Of a DNA stretch of 64,000 nucleotides, positions 32,522-41,281 are shown one piece after another. Each line of letters starts with the position of its first letter. Position 1 is the first letter of the stretch. The position numbers and the translations under genes were made by a program. The DNA is taken from positions 1 through 64,000 of the forward strand of contig DAOQWL010000006.1 of NCBI GenBank assembly GCA_035342095.1, in the 5' to 3' direction. Origin of the DNA: PLanc-01 sp035342095. Lineage in GTDB: Bacteria > Planctomycetota > Phycisphaerae > Sedimentisphaerales > Anaerobacaceae. The notes beneath the pieces were generated by a model that did not search any database, was not told where the DNA came from, and saw only the letters and a program-made list of their open reading frames with translations.

Positions 32522-33373
32522 ATGAAGGTCAGGGTTGCAGCGAAATGCGGGTTCTGTCCCGGGGTTCGGAATGCCATTCGCACGGCCGAGCGGATTCTGG
32601 CTGAGTCCGGTCCGCAGGAGCGGGTCTATAGTCTGGGGCCGATCATCCATAACAAAGACGTCGTGGAGCGTTTGGCCACCGCCGGCCTGCAGACGGTCCA
32701 GTCGGCCGAAGGGGTCGATTCCGGGACGGTCCTGATCCGCTCCCACGGGGTTGCGCCCCAGGAATTGGATCGGCTCCGCGAGAAGGGCCTGCGGATCGTC
32801 GACGCCACCTGTGTTCTGGTCAAACGCGTTCAGGAGATCGCCAAACAGCTCGAAGAGGAGGGATACGAGGTCGTCATCATTGGGGAGGAGAATCACCCCG
32901 AGGTCCAGGGGGTTATGGGGTGTGTCCAGCACGTCGCGGTCGTTGCGGATGAGCAGGACCTGGGCAAGTTGCCCTCGGACAAGCGGCTCGGGATCGTCTG
33001 CCAGACCACGCAGAGTCCGGAACACTTCGGGCGGATGCTGGGGGCCATCGGTCGGGGCAGCTTTCGCGAGCTGAAGGTCATCAACACCCTGTGCAAGGAG
33101 GCGGTGAAACGCCAGGAATCCGCGATTGCCCTGTGCCAGGAGGTGGATATTATGTTCGTGTTGGGGGGGCTCCACAGCGCGAATACCCGCCGGCTGGCGG
33201 AGTTGTGCAAAAATCACAATAACGCCACCTTTCACTTGCAGAACTGGGATGAACTTGATAAAAATGTACTGTTTGGGCGGCAAGTGGCCGGGGTCACGGC
33301 CGGCGCGTCCACGCCGAACTGGGTGATTGATGAATTTGTCAAGCACCTGGAGAGCTTCGACGAAAAACGGTAG
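32522..33373 (+). CDS. ispH: 4-hydroxy-3-methylbut-2-enyl diphosphate reductase IspH
   Basis: A 283-aa [4Fe-4S] enzyme making IPP and DMAPP in the last step of the MEP pathway. The three cluster cysteines are C12 (KCGFCPGVRNAIRTAER), C97 (IVDATCVLVKRVQ) and C191 (KVINTLCKEAVKRQ). Other conserved blocks: GPIIHN, RSHGVAP, GEENHPEVQG, QTTQSPEHF and the end AGVTAGASTPNWVIDE. The catalytic E-position in the E-x-H-P-E-V-x-G loop is present. GGGGG at 32512-32516 lies 5 bases before the ATG. ispG lies about 4.3 kb away on the opposite strand; rpsA follows 143 bases downstream, echoing the frequent ispH-rpsA pairing in other bacteria, where the two are sometimes fused. Confidence 0.97.
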   Translation: MKVRVAAKCGFCPGVRNAIRTAERILAESGPQERVYSLGPIIHNKDVVERLATAGLQTVQSAEGVDSGTVLIRSHGVAPQELDRLREKGLRIVDATCVLVKRVQEIAKQLEEEGYEVVIIGEENHPEVQGVMGCVQHVAVVADEQDLGKLPSDKRLGIVCQTTQSPEHFGRMLGAIGRGSFRELKVINTLCKEAVKRQESAIALCQEVDIMFVLGGLHSANTRRLAELCKNHNNATFHLQNWDELDKNVLFGRQVAGVTAGASTPNWVIDEFVKHLESFDEKR

Positions 33374-33516
33374 AATACCCGTTTCCGCTGCGTAGGCGGG
33401 AACGCGAAAGCGTTTGACTAACTTTTTGGTTACTGCAACACGCTGTGAGAGCCTGCCGGTGTGTATGTGGGGCATCGGCCGGCGAGATCCAAAACTCCAC
33501 AGGGGAATGACATCGT

Positions 33517-35361
33517 ATGGTAGATCGGAACTTAATCAACAGGCTGGGTTTGTCCGACGAGAAGCTGGAACAGCAGATTCAGGAGATGTTCGGGGACGGC
33601 GAAAACCAGTACCTCGAACAAGTGCTCCAGCGGAAAGTGGATTCTCGTCTGCCGGGCACCATTCTCAAGGGCACGATCGTTTCGCAGATCGGCAACGACG
33701 TGATTGTCGAGGTGGGCCTCAAGAGCGAGGGGGTGGTCGATGCGGGTGAATTCGATACTCCTGAAGAGGCGGCGCCGGGCACGGAGATCGAGGTCCTCCT
33801 GGAGGACACCGACTCCGAAAGTGGACTGATCCTGCTGAGCAAACGCAAAGCGGACATGATCCGGGGCTGGGAGTACATCATCAACACGAAGAAGGAAGGC
33901 GACGTCGTCAAGGGTCGCGTCATCCGCCGGATCAAGGGCGGTCTGCTCGTCGATATCGGCGTCCCCGTCTTCCTGCCCGCCTCGCAAGTCGATATTCGCA
34001 AGCCCGGAGACATCAGCCGGTTCATCGGCAAAGAAGTCGAGTGCAAGGTCCTCAAAATCGACGTGGAAAACCGCAACATCGTGGTTTCCCGCCGCAAGCT
34101 CATCGAGGAAGAACGCAAGGCCAGCAAGGACAAGATCCTCAACGAGATCGAGGTCGGGCAGCTCCGCAAGGGCGTCGTCAAGAACATCGCCGACTTCGGC
34201 GTGTTCGTCGATCTCGGCGGCCTGGACGGCCTGCTGCACATCTCGGACCTCAGTTGGGGCCGGATCTCCCACCCGTCCGAAGTGGTCAGCATCGATCAGG
34301 AGATCGAGTGCGTCGTCATCGGCGTGGACAAGGAGAACGAGAAGATCTCCCTGGGTCTCAAGCAGAAGCAGCCGAGCCCGTGGGAGAACGTCGAGAACAA
34401 GTACCCGGTCGGCTCTCGCGTCGGCGGCAAGGTCGTTAACGTGATGAACTACGGTGTCTTCGTCCGCCTGGAAGACGGGATCGAAGGTCTCGTCCACATC
34501 AGCGAGATGAGCTGGACCCGTCGGCTCTCGCACCCGAGCGAGATGGTCAACCTCGACGACGAGATTCAGGTGGTCGTGCTCAACGTGAACAAGGAGAAGC
34601 AGGAGATCTCGCTGGGCATGAAGCAGACAGAGCCGAACCCGTGGGAACTGGCGGCCCGCAAGTATCCGCCGGGGACCATTGTGACCGCGAACGTCCGCAG
34701 CATGACCAATTTCGGCGCGTTCGTCGAGATCGAGCCGGGCATCGACGGCATGATCCACATCTCGGACCTGAGCTGGACCCGCAAGTACGGCCATCCGAGC
34801 GAGGCCCTGCAGAAGGGCCAGGAGGTCAAGTGCGTCGTCCTCGAGGTCAACGAGGAAAAGCAGCGGATCTCGCTGGGCATGAAGCAGATGAGCGAGGATC
34901 CCTGGATTCACGCGATTCCCGAGAAGTACATCCCGGGCCAGATCATCAAGGGCAAGATCGCCAAGCTCACCAATTTCGGTGCGTTTGTCGAGCTGGAATC
35001 CGAGCTGGAAGGTCTGCTGCACATCTCCGAGCTGGCGGATCACAAGATCGACAAGCCGCAGGATGTGGTCAAGCCGGGCGACGAGGTCGAAGTGAAGATC
35101 CTGAAGGTCGATCCCGAAGCCCGCAAGATCGGCCTGAGCCTGCGAAGAGTCCAGTGGGCGGCGGCGCCGGCCCCCGAGGATCACGGCGCACCGGCTGCCG
35201 CACCAAAGAAGTCGCCGAAGCAGGCTCCCCGGCCTGTTGCGGCCGGCGACGCCGGCGGCGATACCCTCCGCATCAAGGACGCGCTCCTGAAACGAGCCCA
35301 GGCGAAAGCCGCCAGCGGCGACTCGCAAGAGCCCAGTCCCGAGCCTCCGACGCAGGGGTAG
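33517..35361 (+). CDS. rpsA: 30S ribosomal protein S1
   Basis: A 614-aa protein with six S1 RNA-binding repeats at roughly residues 40-110, 125-190, 207-275, 292-361, 379-447 and 466-534. Repeats 3-6 keep the canonical pattern G-x-V-x-x-x-x-x-F-G-x-F-V-x-L...G-L-x-H-I-S, for example VKNIADFGVFVDLGGLDGLL and VRSMTNFGAFVEIEPGIDGM. The last 75 residues are Ala/Pro/Lys-rich and look disordered. It anchors mRNA on the 30S subunit. It follows ispH and ends in a strong terminator at 35398. A GGGG-rich sequence (33501-33506) precedes the ATG. Confidence 0.97.
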   Translation: MVDRNLINRLGLSDEKLEQQIQEMFGDGENQYLEQVLQRKVDSRLPGTILKGTIVSQIGNDVIVEVGLKSEGVVDAGEFDTPEEAAPGTEIEVLLEDTDSESGLILLSKRKADMIRGWEYIINTKKEGDVVKGRVIRRIKGGLLVDIGVPVFLPASQVDIRKPGDISRFIGKEVECKVLKIDVENRNIVVSRRKLIEEERKASKDKILNEIEVGQLRKGVVKNIADFGVFVDLGGLDGLLHISDLSWGRISHPSEVVSIDQEIECVVIGVDKENEKISLGLKQKQPSPWENVENKYPVGSRVGGKVVNVMNYGVFVRLEDGIEGLVHISEMSWTRRLSHPSEMVNLDDEIQVVVLNVNKEKQEISLGMKQTEPNPWELAARKYPPGTIVTANVRSMTNFGAFVEIEPGIDGMIHISDLSWTRKYGHPSEALQKGQEVKCVVLEVNEEKQRISLGMKQMSEDPWIHAIPEKYIPGQIIKGKIAKLTNFGAFVELESELEGLLHISELADHKIDKPQDVVKPGDEVEVKILKVDPEARKIGLSLRRVQWAAAPAPEDHGAPAAAPKKSPKQAPRPVAAGDAGGDTLRIKDALLKRAQAKAASGDSQEPSPEPPTQG

Positions 35362-35397
35362 TCCGACCGAGCGAAGGATGAGAATAGCAGTGCCATA

Positions 35398-35432
35398 CGG
35401 GCCTTCCCAATCAGGGGAAGGCCCGTTTCGTA
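35398..35432 (+). terminator. Intrinsic terminator after rpsA
   Basis: CGGGCCTTCCC (35398-35408) pairs perfectly with GGGAAGGCCCG (35415-35425), followed by TTTCGTATT. Confidence 0.88.
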
Positions 35433-35557
35433 TTGCTGGGGCGGGCGTCTCCGCTCGCTTCTTACGACGGAGGTCGGAGATCCCGACGGCGGGCGCACGC
35501 GTCGCGGGCGCGATTCATCCTTGTGGGTGGGTTGTCTCGAGCTTTGGGAATCGACCC

Positions 35558-35666
35558 TGTCATTCCTGCGCCAAGCAGGAATCCAGGAACCGTGGGATTG
35601 AGCGCGACCCCATGAATGGATTCCCGCTCCGCGGGAATGACAACCCACGGTCCTACTGAACCTCCA
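35558..35666. repeat. About 110-bp dispersed repeat (GTCATTCCTGC family), copy 1
   Basis: It begins GTCATTCCTGCGCCAAGCAG and contains GGATTCCCGCTCCGCGGGAA followed by TGACAACC. The ends are inverted (TCATTCCTG.. and ..CGGGAATGA). Copy 2 is at 60937-61049 with the same order of elements including the outer CGTGGGA and CCTCCAT words. Confidence 0.8.
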
Positions 35667-35722
35667 TCGCATCAGTGCAGATACGGACGTACACCCATGT
35701 CGTTGTCGCTCGGATGTAGTCA

Positions 35723-35751
35723 TTGCGGCGGGGGGCGCCGGACGCTATAAT
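35723..35751 (+). promoter_or_regulatory. Promoter of the PIN/TRAM gene
   Basis: TTGCGG (35723-35728), 17-base spacer, TATAAT (35746-35751), about 45 bases before the ATG. Confidence 0.6.
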
Positions 35752-35795
35752 CGATTGTCTTCTGTCATATTTCTGTCGTTCATACATAAGGAGTC

Positions 35796-36935
35796 ATGGC
35801 AATGCTGCTCTGGCTGTTCAGGGGTATCTTCATCATCATCGTGATCTCGGTGCTGATGGTCAACGCCGCTTCCACGGTTCTCTCCGATGGCGCCAACTCC
35901 AACAGTTGGTGGGCGGTCGTGATCAGTGGGCTCGGACTGGTCGTGTTCTTCCTGCTGCTCGACATCCTGACGCCCAAGCGCAAGCTCACCGCCCTCGCGG
36001 GCGTGTTCTTTGGCCTGCTGGTCGGCATGCTGATTGCCGCCGTGCTGGCCCAAGCCGTGGATATGATCGGAGAGACGTACAAGATCCCGCTGGTGCCCCG
36101 GGCCAGCCTGGCGATCAAATGGATGTTCGGAATCTGCATCTGTTACTTCACGATCAGCATCGTGATGCGGACGAAGGACGATTTCCGTTTCGTCATTCCG
36201 TATGTCGAGTTCGCCAAGCAGACGAAGGGGTCGAGACCGCTGGTCCTCGACACGTCGGCGATTGTCGATGGTCGAATCGCGGATCTGTGCGAGAGCCGCC
36301 TGTTCGACGCCCCTGTCGTGGTACCTCGCTTCGTTCTGAACGAGCTGCAGCTCATTGCGGATTCCTCGGACAAGCTCAAGCGCAACCGCGGGCGTCGCGG
36401 CTTAGACGTGCTCAAGAAGATGCAGGCAAGCTCCACCATCGACGTCGAGATCGACGAGACCTCCGTGGCGGAAGTCGAGGAGGCCAAGGGGGTCGATCAG
36501 AAGCTGATGCTCTTCGCCAAGATCTACAACGGCCGGCTGGTCACCACGGACTATAACCTCACGAAGGTCGCCCAGGTCCGCGGGGTCGATGTCGTCAACA
36601 TCAACGATCTGGCGAACTCGCTCAAGGTCGTGGCCCTGCCCGGCGAGACCATGCGGGTCCGGATCGTCAAGCCGGGGGAAGAGGCTGATCAGGGCATCGG
36701 CTACCTGGACGACGGGACGATGATCGTCGTCGAGGGGGCGCGGAGCAAGATCGGCAGGGACATCATTCTGAGTGTGACGAGTTCCCTGCAAACCTCGGCG
36801 GGCAAGATGATCTTCGGGCGGTTCGAGTCGTTCGTCTCGCAGGACGGCGGCGCCGACGCCCAGGCCGAGGGAGGGCGCCGCTCCGGCTGGCGCCGGCCCT
36901 CCAGTCCGAGCCCGTCTACGACGCAGCCCAGTTGA
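35796..36935 (+). CDS. Membrane PIN-TRAM domain protein (YacL-like)
   Basis: A 379-aa protein. Four N-terminal membrane helices (for example GIFIIIVISVLMVNAASTVL and ALAGVFFGLLVGMLIAAVLA) are followed by a PIN nuclease domain starting near residue 148: LVLDTSAIVDGRIADLCESR, VVVPRFVLNELQLIADSSD, GVDQKLMLFAKIYNGRLVTT with DYNLTKVAQVRGV. The acidic residues D-x-S, E, D and D needed by PIN RNases are present. A TRAM-like RNA-binding end follows (GQGIGYLDDGTMIVVEGARS). This is the widely conserved YacL/PIN-TRAM ATPase-independent RNase family of unknown role. ATG 35802 is an alternative start with better spacing from AAGGAG. Confidence 0.9.
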   Translation: MAMLLWLFRGIFIIIVISVLMVNAASTVLSDGANSNSWWAVVISGLGLVVFFLLLDILTPKRKLTALAGVFFGLLVGMLIAAVLAQAVDMIGETYKIPLVPRASLAIKWMFGICICYFTISIVMRTKDDFRFVIPYVEFAKQTKGSRPLVLDTSAIVDGRIADLCESRLFDAPVVVPRFVLNELQLIADSSDKLKRNRGRRGLDVLKKMQASSTIDVEIDETSVAEVEEAKGVDQKLMLFAKIYNGRLVTTDYNLTKVAQVRGVDVVNINDLANSLKVVALPGETMRVRIVKPGEEADQGIGYLDDGTMIVVEGARSKIGRDIILSVTSSLQTSAGKMIFGRFESFVSQDGGADAQAEGGRRSGWRRPSSPSPSTTQPS

Positions 36936-36968
36936 GAAGTCGCATAGGTCTCATAAGTCCCGTAGTTC

Positions 36969-37670
36969 CTATGCCGTCGCGGCAGTCGTCTGCAATTCCC
37001 GACGTCCGTTTCGCCTGCTTGTCGCCCGGATGCAAACGCCGACGCCCAGCGCGAAGCCCGCGGCGAAGAGCCACAGGGGGAATTGCTCCGCATAGTCCGC
37101 ATGCGTGATTCGCCTGCCTCCAAGACAGAACGCCGCGATGACGATACATGTCGAAGCGAGCCAGCCCAGCCAGTCCCAGCGAGTGACGACCAGGGGCCGT
37201 CCGTGCGCGCAGCGATACAGAATCGCCGCGCCGAATGCGAACATCAGTGCCGACACGAGCACCGGGTACAGGGCCGCCGAAGCCCAGACCACGGGGATCA
37301 GGAACAGCACGTCCCAGTCCATGATCGACCCCGGCCAATCCAGCAGGACTTTGAGCCAGACGTAATAGAACACGTCCCACACGGCGAAGATGACCAGGAA
37401 ATAGGCGGCTCGCTCCTGCATCAGACGTCCGAAGAGCCAGGCGGCCGTCAAGATCAGCACAAGGGTGGCCGCCTCCCGCCCGACTTCGATCACGAAGAGC
37501 CGCTTCGCTTCAGCGGTGACGCCGAACATCTCCAGCGGAAACGTGAAACCGTGCGGATGGAAGATCGCGCGCAGGTAGACCACAACGGCCGATTCGATGT
37601 ACGCGAAGGCGATGCCGAAGACCACCGCGATTCCAAGCCTTTTGAGCATGTCTTGGGTTTGTGCGGTCAC
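36969..37670 (-). CDS. Multi-pass membrane protein, function unknown
   Basis: About 233 aa from a GTG at 37670 (AGGGAGG lies 10 bases upstream; ATG 37650 is an alternative). About six membrane helices can be seen, such as LGIAVVFGIAFAYIESAVVV, REAATLVLILTAAWLFGRLM, FLVIFAVWDVFYYVWLKVLL and WASAALYPVLVSALMFAFGA. The loops carry E and R residues (GREAATLV; MDWDVLFLIP) that recur in helices, giving a slight look of an enzyme or channel, but no family was recognised. It ends near ispG's stop region on the same strand, 29 bases after it, so the two genes are probably co-transcribed. Confidence 0.72.
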   Translation of the reverse strand: MTAQTQDMLKRLGIAVVFGIAFAYIESAVVVYLRAIFHPHGFTFPLEMFGVTAEAKRLFVIEVGREAATLVLILTAAWLFGRLMQERAAYFLVIFAVWDVFYYVWLKVLLDWPGSIMDWDVLFLIPVVWASAALYPVLVSALMFAFGAAILYRCAHGRPLVVTRWDWLGWLASTCIVIAAFCLGGRRITHADYAEQFPLWLFAAGFALGVGVCIRATSRRNGRRELQTTAATA

Positions 37671-37699
37671 GTGGGTCGAGCCTCCCTCTGTTCGTCTCG

Positions 37700-38758
37700 C
37701 TACAGGGCAGCCAGCGCCTCCAGCAGCTTCGGGATGATCTCGGATTCGGACGCCGTCGCGATCTTCTGGCCATTGCGATAGAAATAGGCCTTGTCCTTCC
37801 CGGCGCAGATGGCGAAGTCGGCATCTGCGGCCTCGCCCGGCCCGTTGACCACGCAACCCATCACGGCGATGCGAAGCGGCTTGTCGAGCGATCGGATGGC
37901 CTGCTCGACCTTGCGAGCCAGCTCGACCACGTCGATCTCCGTGCGCCCGCACGTGGGGCAGACGATCAACTCAAGCCCTCGTTGTTCGCGAAGTCCCAGG
38001 GAGGTGAGGATCTCTTGGGCCATCCCCGTCTCGATCACCGGATTGCCCGCGGCGCTGACGCGGATCGTGTCGCCGATCCCCTCGGCCAGCAGGGTCCCCA
38101 GGGCGATGGCGGAAGGGATTCTCGCGTGCTCGGGCAAGCCGGCGTGGGTCAGGCCCAGGTGAAGGGGGTAACGGAACGCCGCCGCGATGCGTCGGTTGAC
38201 CTCGATGGTTCGCAGCGTGTCGCTCGTCTTGGCGCTGAGCACCAGCCGGTCGAAACCGCGATCCTCGAAGAGACGCACGTACTGCGTCATCTCCGCGAGC
38301 ATGAGGTCCACCCGCTCCGAGAAGGGGATCGGTTCCTGTGTCAGGTCCCGAATGCTGGCTTCGTTGACCCCGACACGGATCGCGACGTTGTGCGCCTTGG
38401 CGGCGTCGATGATGCGATGGATGTCGTCCCGGTTCTTGATGTTGCCCGGGTTCAGGCGGATCTTGGCGGCGCCGGCTTCGATGGCCTCGATGGCTCGCGC
38501 CGGACTGAAGTGGATGTCCGCAACCAGCGGCACACGGACCTGCCGAGCGATCAGGCCGAAGGCCTCCGTGTCGGCCTTCCGCGGCACCGCGATGCGAACC
38601 AGCTCACAACCTGCCTGGACCAGTTCCTCGACCTGCCCCACGCAGCGGTCGATGTCCGTCGTGGGAACCTTCGTCATGGACTGGATCACCACGGGGGCAC
38701 AGGAACCAAGCGGCACGGAGCTAACGTGTACGGTTGTCGTCGTTCTTCGCGTAATCAC
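37700..38758 (-). CDS. ispG: (E)-4-hydroxy-3-methylbut-2-enyl diphosphate synthase IspG
   Basis: A 352-aa [4Fe-4S] enzyme catalysing the penultimate MEP step (MEcPP to HMBPP). The TIM-barrel part has VVIQSMTKVPTTDI, ELVRIAVP, PLVADIHFSPARAIEAIEAG, KIRLNPGNI and RVGVNEAS. The cluster ligands are C267 and C270 (IVCPTCGRTEID) and C302 (VMGCVVNGPGEAADADF), with the Glu of G-P-G-E-A as fourth ligand. It is the short form without the inserted A* domain. It seems to share a transcript with the membrane protein that follows. The first residues MITRRTTTTVHVSSVPLG match the usual start. Confidence 0.97.
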   Translation of the reverse strand: MITRRTTTTVHVSSVPLGSCAPVVIQSMTKVPTTDIDRCVGQVEELVQAGCELVRIAVPRKADTEAFGLIARQVRVPLVADIHFSPARAIEAIEAGAAKIRLNPGNIKNRDDIHRIIDAAKAHNVAIRVGVNEASIRDLTQEPIPFSERVDLMLAEMTQYVRLFEDRGFDRLVLSAKTSDTLRTIEVNRRIAAAFRYPLHLGLTHAGLPEHARIPSAIALGTLLAEGIGDTIRVSAAGNPVIETGMAQEILTSLGLREQRGLELIVCPTCGRTEIDVVELARKVEQAIRSLDKPLRIAVMGCVVNGPGEAADADFAICAGKDKAYFYRNGQKIATASESEIIPKLLEALAAL

Positions 38759-38845
38759 GCGGAGATTGTAGCTTGTCTCGCCATGCCGGGCAAACTAAAA
38801 TGCTCGCCTGCTGCGTGTTCGACTTCGACAGCGTCGTGCTGCACG

Positions 38846-40048
38846 CTACTTCAACTCAACCGATCCGTTCCCGCTCTCCATGTGAATCTTGCCGGCTCCA
38901 TCGCCGATCCTGCCGACGATCTTCTTCTTGGTGAGTTCGCCGCTGGCCGTTATCGGCAGGTCCGTGTGAATTGCCCCGTAGCTCGTGCGCAGGTACACCT
39001 CGCCTGCGAACCGCTGCGGCGCCGCGAGTTCGACGCTGCCGTAGGAGCTCTTGAGCTGGGCATCGAGATCGGCCGGTGCGGCGGGCGCACAGGACACGTG
39101 GACGCTCCCGTTGCCCGACTCGGCTTTGAGAGTCGCCGCTGCGATCCCGGTCGCTGCGATACGGCCATACGAGGACGAGGCGTTCAAGGTCTTCGCCTCG
39201 GCGCCGTCCACCTCCACACTCCCGTTGCCCGAGTGCAGATCGATGGAATCACCCGCGAGGCGGCTGGCGGCGATCGCGCCATACGAGGACTTCGCCTCGC
39301 AGACGCCGAACCGGGCGTCGGAGATTCCGATTCGCCCATTCCCGCTCTGAAGCTTCAGGTCGCCGTCGGCGAAACCCTCGCAGGCGATCACGCCGTAGGA
39401 TGTCTCCGCGGTCGTCGAACCTCGCAGGTTCGCCATGGTGATGGACCCGTTGCTGCTGTGAAGCCGGATGGACTGGCCGACCACATTGCGGCACTCGATG
39501 GAGCCATAGGAGGTGCTCAGATCGGTCCGGCCCTGAATGTCCCGGGCTTTGATCGAGCCGTTGTTGCTTGTGCCCACGACATGGCCCTCGACGCTCGAAA
39601 TGTCCAGGCTGCCGTACTTGCTGTCGCATTGAATGTTCAGCCGCCGGGGGACCGCGATTGTGTAGCTGACGCTGATCGAACGATTGTTCTCCAGGTCGGG
39701 CTCGCGGGAGCGGATTCTCAGGGTCGATCCGCTGATCTGATCGACGATCTCCACCTGTTCCGCCAAGGTCTGGGCCTCTTCCTCGGTTGGCGCGTGGGCG
39801 ACAATCCTGGCTTCGAGACTACAGTCGGCCGTGTCCGTCCCGGTGACGGTGACAGACCCGCCCCGCGTGGCCACGTCGAGTGTGTCGGACCCGCCCAAAG
39901 CGATCTGCCGGGTGATGGTCCTCTCAGATTTCGACTGGCTGGTTCCACCCCAACTGGTCAATTCCTCGTTGCAGCCGGATACGGTGACGAGCAGCAGACT
40001 GCCCAGGATGTATGAGAGGCTGTGCCTCAGAGAACGCGATTTCATCAT
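38846..40048 (-). CDS. DUF4097-type repeat lipoprotein (1)
   Basis: A 400-aa protein with a lipoprotein signal ending LLLVTVSGC (Cys26). The mature part is a beta-helix built of about 13 repeats of 20-25 residues. Two repeat types alternate: S-x-Y-G-x-I (for example LSTSYGSIECRNV, AKSSYGAIAASRL, ASSSYGRIAATGI) and S-G/N-N-G-S-V/I (LHSSNGSITMANL, LQSGNGRIGISDA, LHSGNGSVEVDGA, AESGNGSVHVSCA). This fits DUF4097/putative adhesin proteins, which are extracytoplasmic. The gene is downstream of its paralogue (gap 21 bases) and both are transcribed leftward, so they form an operon. Function unknown. Confidence 0.87.
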   Translation of the reverse strand: MMKSRSLRHSLSYILGSLLLVTVSGCNEELTSWGGTSQSKSERTITRQIALGGSDTLDVATRGGSVTVTGTDTADCSLEARIVAHAPTEEEAQTLAEQVEIVDQISGSTLRIRSREPDLENNRSISVSYTIAVPRRLNIQCDSKYGSLDISSVEGHVVGTSNNGSIKARDIQGRTDLSTSYGSIECRNVVGQSIRLHSSNGSITMANLRGSTTAETSYGVIACEGFADGDLKLQSGNGRIGISDARFGVCEAKSSYGAIAASRLAGDSIDLHSGNGSVEVDGAEAKTLNASSSYGRIAATGIAAATLKAESGNGSVHVSCAPAAPADLDAQLKSSYGSVELAAPQRFAGEVYLRTSYGAIHTDLPITASGELTKKKIVGRIGDGAGKIHMESGNGSVELK

Positions 40049-40069
40049 GTTGTCTCCTTGATTGGTGGT

Positions 40070-41032
40070 TCAGCGGATCGTGATCGATCCGTCGCTGGTC
40101 TTCAGGTAGATTCTGCCTTCGCCGTCGCCGATGGCGCCGCTGAGGGACTTGCCGACCTTGCCGCGAATGGTGATGGGTAGATCCGTCTGAATCCAGCCGT
40201 CATTTGTGCTGGCGTCGATCGCCGCGGACAGGCCCGGCGGGGTGACGAGCGTAATGCTGCCGTCCGACGTGGTCGCCGTGACGTGGAGGGCCTTCGGTGC
40301 GTCGGGCGTGTACTCGATGCGAATGGTCCCGTCGTTGGTGCGGACCTCGGCCTCGCCTGCACGAAGGCCCTCTATGGTGATGGACCCGTCGGATGAGTTG
40401 GCCCTGACGGACGCGACCGTCACGTCCGAGAGATGGATGCGACCGTCGCTCGTGTGGCTGTCGAGGGTTTGGCCCTTGAGTCTGGCGCATGTGATGCTGC
40501 CGTCGGAGGTTCTCAGACGGGTGTCGCCGTCGATGTCGGTGGCTTCGATGCTTCCGTCGGAGGTCCGGGCCTCGACGGTGCCCGTGATGTTGGCGATGTC
40601 GATCGAGCCGTCGCTCGTCGAGAGGATCAAATTGGTTTGTGTGGGCAGGCTGCCCTGGAGCGAGACGCTGAACCACGCGTTGCGGATAACAGGCGGCCTG
40701 TCGATGACGACTTGCAGGCCCTTGTCGGTGGCTTCGAGCCGGACACCGATCTGTTCGATAAGCTCCTGGGCGCGTTCCTCTGTCCTGGCGTGTGCGGCGA
40801 TTGTCGCCTGGAGCGTGCATTCGCTCGTCTGAGTTCCTTGGAGACGGATCGAGCCGTCGTCCGTGTCGGCCAGGAAGGATGAGCCCGCCTCCAGAGGGGC
40901 CGCCAACGGCACCACTTTCTCGCACCGCGTCGTCGAGTCGCCGACGTTGACGTAGACGCACGACGTGCAGCAAAAGAGCATCAGAGCCAGTGCGCCCGAC
41001 AGGGCGGCTCTCATGGAGAATCCTCTTGCCAT
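40070..41032 (-). CDS. DUF4097-type repeat lipoprotein (2)
   Basis: A 320-aa paralogue of the next gene. The lipoprotein signal ends LMLFCCTSC. Its repeats are nearly all of a single type with the word T-S-D-G-S-I (STSDGSIDIANIT, RTSDGSIEATDID, HTSDGRIHLSDVT, NSSDGSITIEGLR, RTNDGTIRIEYT, TTSDGSITLVTP), in contrast to the alternating types of the downstream gene. Both proteins share the segment before the repeats (AHARTEERAQELIEQI here, AHAPTEEEAQTLAEQV there), so they arose by duplication. Extracytoplasmic beta-helix; role unknown. The start has GGGGCAAG roughly 8 bases upstream as a weak ribosome site. Confidence 0.87.
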   Translation of the reverse strand: MARGFSMRAALSGALALMLFCCTSCVYVNVGDSTTRCEKVVPLAAPLEAGSSFLADTDDGSIRLQGTQTSECTLQATIAAHARTEERAQELIEQIGVRLEATDKGLQVVIDRPPVIRNAWFSVSLQGSLPTQTNLILSTSDGSIDIANITGTVEARTSDGSIEATDIDGDTRLRTSDGSITCARLKGQTLDSHTSDGRIHLSDVTVASVRANSSDGSITIEGLRAGEAEVRTNDGTIRIEYTPDAPKALHVTATTSDGSITLVTPPGLSAAIDASTNDGWIQTDLPITIRGKVGKSLSGAIGDGEGRIYLKTSDGSITIR

Positions 41033-41212
41033 ATTCTTGCCCCTTCCTTTCGCAGAAGCCTGGATAGTCCGGCGACGACCGGAGATTCCTCACTACGCCG
41101 CACCATTGTACCCATCGGTACTACAGTCGTGCCAGGGTCTGCGAGATTTCCGGAGAAATGCGTTTCTCGTTCCCTCTCCGTGAGAACGACCCCGACACGT
41201 TGCGAAGTGTAT

Positions 41213-41240
41213 TTGACGTGTGGCAGCCTGCTGATATAAT
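41213..41240 (+). promoter_or_regulatory. Promoter of bioY
   Basis: TTGACG (41213-41218), 16-base spacer, TATAAT (41235-41240). It lies about 45 bases before the ATG at 41282. No BirA or BioR operator was recognised. Confidence 0.65.
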
Positions 41241-41281
41241 GACCGCTTCGTTCGTGCTCTCGGCATTGGCTCCCTCGGGGA

